Assembly (NCBI GenBank): GCA_965203525.1
Contig: OZ241898.1
Coordinates: 1,674,001-1,738,000 of the forward strand
Reading direction: 5' to 3'
Source of the DNA: WTFV01 sp965203525
GTDB lineage: Bacteria; Acidobacteriota; Vicinamibacteria; Vicinamibacterales; UBA8438
DNA: 64,000 bases
Part shown: positions 61,250-64,000 of the stretch, one piece after another
Layout: the number at the start of each line of letters is the position of its first letter
How positions within the stretch are numbered: the stretch's first letter is position 1
Notes under the pieces: generated by a model
What the model was told of the DNA's origin: nothing
The model's database searches: none
The model's input: the letters and a program-made list of their open reading frames with translations, nothing else
Position numbers and translations under genes: made by a program

Positions 61250-64000
61250 TCAGACGATCTGCCGGCGGGCGAGGGCGGCGAACGCGCCGTCCCGCGCCAT
61301 CAGCTCTTCGTAGCGGCCGCTTTCGACGATCCGGCCCGCCTCCATCACGAAGATCCGGTCGACGTCCTGCACCGTGCTGAGGCGGTGGGCGATCACCACG
61401 CGGGTGACGCTCAGCTTCTTCAGCGAAGCCTGCACGAGCGCCTGGGTGCGGTTGTCGAGGGCGCTGGTCGCTTCGTCGAACAGCAGGATGCGGGGCTTGC
61501 GGGCGAGCGCGCGGGCGATCAGCAGCCGTTGCTTCTGTCCCCCGGAGAGTCCGCCCCCGCCCTCGGGCAGCAGCGTGTGCATGCCCATCGGCATCGCCTC
61601 GATGTCCTCGGCGAGACCGGCGGCGCGCGCCGCCGCCCACGCCTCGTCCATCGTCAGCGGCGCCGTGCTCGCGATGTTCTTGAAGATGCTGTCGGCGAGG
61701 AGCTGCCCGGTCTGGAGCACCACGCCCATCTGGACCCGGACCGCCGGCAGATCGAGGCTCGCCAGGTCGTGGCCGTCGAGGAAGACGGACCCCGCGTCCG
61801 GCTGCTCGAAACCGAGCAGCAGGCGGTAGATCGTCGATTTCCCGGAACCGGACGGTCCGACGAAGGCCACGTAGTCGCCCTGCCGGACGTGGAAGGACAC
61901 CCCGTCGACCGCGTTCGGCAGGTCCGGCAGGTAGCGGAACACGACGTTCGCGAACTCGACGTCCCCGGAGACCTCGTGCAGATGGCCGCCGGCCACGGTT
62001 TCGGGCCGGGCGTCGAGGATCGGCTGCACGCGCTCGAAGAGCGGGAGCGCCGCGATCACCGTCGTCCACGCGGCGGTCAGGCCGGTCAGGGCCGCCGCGA
62101 ACTGCCCGAACGCGGCGTTGAACGAGAGGAACGCCTCGAGGTCGAACGCCGGCTGCAACCCGGCCTCCAGGAGCTGGTACCAGATGAACGCGAACAGGCC
62201 GATCGAGGCCAGCGGCGGGAACATGCCGTTGACGGTGTGCTGCCCCGCGGTCCAGCGGCGGACGGCGAGCGTCTCGCGCTTCTGCTCGGCGAACCGTTCC
62301 GCCCAGCGGGCCAGCGCGTAGTGCTCGGCGTGGGCGATCCGCAGCTTGGAGAGTCCGGAGATCATCTGGAACACGAGGCCGTCGATGACGCCCTGGATCC
62401 GGAACGCCGCGCGGTGGTGGCGCATCTGGGCGCGGGCCAGGAACCAGGTCGCTCCGATCAGCAGCGCCACCAGGAGCGTCGCGACCAGCGCCAGCCGCCA
62501 GCTGTAATAGAAGAGCAGGGCGTGGCTGAAGACGGAGAAGATGCCGCTGACCACCGCGGTGGCGGTGGCGCCGGTCAGCAGGTGCCGGATCAGGCCGATC
62601 CCGTTCGCCCGGTCGGCCAGATCGCCCGCCGTGTACTGCCGGAAGAACGGGACCGGCAGCGAGAGCAGGCGGATCCAGACCGCGGCCTGCAGGCGCTCGT
62701 CGACCCGGCCCTCGATGCGCAGCATCGCCAGCGCGCGCACGATCTCGAACACCGTGGTGGAGAGCGCGCCGACGAACAGCGCGCCGAGCATGGCGATCCA
62801 CATCGGGGTGTCGACGCGCGGGATCACCTGGGCCAGCAGGCGGCCGGACAGCACCGGCGTCAGCAGCGCGATCAGGGCGCCGCCGACGCCCATGACGGCC
62901 ACCGTCCGCAGATCCCGTCCGCACCAGCCGACCGCGTCCCGCAGCAGGGACGACCCGCCCCGGACGTGCTCCGGGACCGGCGCGTACAGCACCACGCCGC
63001 TCCGCCCGAGCCGGGCGGCCGCCTCGCCGTCCACCGCGGAGGCTTCGCCGCTCGCCGGATCGACGGCGCGGTACGCGCCGCTGCGGTTCGACAGCACGGC
63101 GACCGGCCGCGCGGCGCCGGACGCGGTCTCCAGCCCGACGAAGGAGGGGCCGCCCCTGCGCCACCAGCCGGGCGCCAGGGTGATCCCGCGCGACCGCATC
63201 CCGGCCCGGCGGGCGAGCGCCCCGATCGTTTCCAGCACGTCTTCGCGGTCGGTCATCCCGCTCGGGACGTCGAGCTCGACCCCGATCGAGTCGGCGACCA
63301 GGCCGACCGCCGCCTGCAGCGGCGTCCGGCCGGTCCGCGCGGCGCGCTCGCCGCCGGCGGCCGGGCGCAGCACGCTGCCGAGGGCGCGCGACATCATCGT
63401 CGCGGTCGCCCGGCGCGCCTGATCCGCGCGTTGGTGCCGCTCCCGCCCGCCTTCGCTCCGCTCCTGCGCCCGGACATGGGAGTAGCGCAGGGCCAGCAGG
63501 CTGAAACGGTCCAGCGCGGGCCACAGGCGCCCGGTGACGGCGGCGGTCGGCGTGTGCATCGCGGAGACCGCGGTGTCCGCGTCGAGCTCGAACCAGTTCC
63601 GTTCGGACAACGGCAGCAGCGCGCCCGCTTCCACGACCAGGTCGGCGCGGCCGGTGAAGCGCATCGGCTGGTCGGCGCGGACCCAGAGCACGTCCGAGTG
63701 GTGGGCGCTGACCACCGACGCCGCGGGGTAGGGCACGTCCGGGTCCGCTTCGAGCAACCGCACGTCGCGCGACGCCTGGCGCCGGCCCCGGACGATGAAC
63801 TCCGAGAGGCGGAAGATCCAGTCGTCGATCCAGATCGTCACGTCGAGGTCGAAGTTCTCCGGGTCGGCGAGGCCGGCGCGATCGCATTCGACGAGCACCG
63901 CGTTCCGGCCGGGAATCGCCTGGAAGTTGACGGAATAGTGCTCCGCGCCGGGCTCCAGGATCGGCGCGCCGAAGGCGAGCGCGCCGGCGGGGACGCGGCC
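61250..64000 (-). CDS. NHLM-type RiPP exporter, ABC permease/ATP-binding protein (5' end outside window)
   Basis: At least 916 residues are present. The frame stays open to the window edge (EPGAEHYSVNFQAIPGRN precedes the first possible GTG start), so the N-terminus is probably missing. It has a long N-terminal domain typical of the NHLM exporter without peptidase, then a six-helix membrane domain (VPFFRQYTAGDLADRANGI) and an ATPase with GPSGSGKS, signature LSGGQKQRL and Walker B ILLFDEATS. It should export the mature peptides. No C39 leader peptidase is visible here; the usual partner exporter may lie beyond the edge. Confidence 0.9.
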   Translation of the reverse strand, partial: GRVPAGALAFGAPILEPGAEHYSVNFQAIPGRNAVLVECDRAGLADPENFDLDVTIWIDDWIFRLSEFIVRGRRQASRDVRLLEADPDVPYPAASVVSAHHSDVLWVRADQPMRFTGRADLVVEAGALLPLSERNWFELDADTAVSAMHTPTAAVTGRLWPALDRFSLLALRYSHVRAQERSEGGRERHQRADQARRATATMMSRALGSVLRPAAGGERAARTGRTPLQAAVGLVADSIGVELDVPSGMTDREDVLETIGALARRAGMRSRGITLAPGWWRRGGPSFVGLETASGAARPVAVLSNRSGAYRAVDPASGEASAVDGEAAARLGRSGVVLYAPVPEHVRGGSSLLRDAVGWCGRDLRTVAVMGVGGALIALLTPVLSGRLLAQVIPRVDTPMWIAMLGALFVGALSTTVFEIVRALAMLRIEGRVDERLQAAVWIRLLSLPVPFFRQYTAGDLADRANGIGLIRHLLTGATATAVVSGIFSVFSHALLFYYSWRLALVATLLVALLIGATWFLARAQMRHHRAAFRIQGVIDGLVFQMISGLSKLRIAHAEHYALARWAERFAEQKRETLAVRRWTAGQHTVNGMFPPLASIGLFAFIWYQLLEAGLQPAFDLEAFLSFNAAFGQFAAALTGLTAAWTTVIAALPLFERVQPILDARPETVAGGHLHEVSGDVEFANVVFRYLPDLPNAVDGVSFHVRQGDYVAFVGPSGSGKSTIYRLLLGFEQPDAGSVFLDGHDLASLDLPAVRVQMGVVLQTGQLLADSIFKNIASTAPLTMDEAWAAARAAGLAEDIEAMPMGMHTLLPEGGGGLSGGQKQRLLIARALARKPRILLFDEATSALDNRTQALVQASLKKLSVTRVVIAHRLSTVQDVDRIFVMEAGRIVESGRYEELMARDGAFAALARRQIV

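Overview
High-GC chromosomal DNA, most probably from an Acidobacteriota bacterium of the Vicinamibacteria/Solibacter type. This is inferred from the DUF1592-family cytochrome-like protein paired with a DUF1552 (HxxSHH) protein, secreted PQQ and ankyrin proteins, a TonB receptor with a carboxypeptidase-like N-terminal domain, and a standard ribosomal operon. No rRNA gene was seen, so the taxonomic call is inference.

Layout. (1) 1-9897, plus strand: the 3' part of the spc operon and the alpha operon (rplX end, rplE, rpsN, rpsH, rplF, rplR, rpsE, rpmD, rplO, secY, adk, map, rpmJ, rpsM, rpsK, rpsD, rpoA, rplQ). infA is absent from its usual place. (2) 9983-27339: a convergent EF-G-like GTPase, then exported proteins: a conserved secreted protein, a DUF1592 protein, a Tat-exported DUF1552 protein, an ankyrin protein with a rearranged partial copy downstream, a lipocalin-like lipoprotein, a PQQ dehydrogenase and a probable beta-barrel protein. 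(3) 27418-45944: an accessory, defence-like region: a VapBC remnant, two paralogous AAA-PD(D/E)XK proteins, a DUF433-DUF5131 fusion, a three-Cys-motif partner gene (tcmP) split by an IS1380-family element, a large restriction-methyltransferase, a two-gene membrane/PLD-like cargo between 107-bp direct repeats, and a His-rich TonB receptor with a Cys-rich partner. (4) 46369-64000: a RiPP biosynthetic cluster running off the right edge.

The RiPP cluster is the main item. It has seven precursors with nitrile-hydratase-like (NHLP) leaders ending in Gly-Gly and Ser/Thr/Cys-rich cores, plus an eighth, core-less leader homologue on the opposite strand. The enzymes are a fused E1-like/YcaO cyclodehydratase, a SagB-type azoline dehydrogenase, two PoyD-like radical SAM epimerases, a LanM-like dehydratase whose cyclase part shows no zinc ligands, and an NHLM-type ABC exporter. 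Together they suggest a proteusin-like family carrying azoles, dehydroamino acids and D-residues. Aligned on their C-termini, the seven cores keep a Lys and two Ser invariant while four other positions are always Cys, Ser or Thr and swap freely. That fits heterocyclisation better than lanthionine rings. The precursors have been copied as cassettes with their own promoter and 3' block, and scars of lost or rearranged copies remain.

A second pattern runs across the window. At least eleven mostly non-coding sites hold a local 24-44-bp sequence repeated at a 71-79-bp offset, usually 71-74 bp. Sequences differ between sites and the copies carry mismatches.
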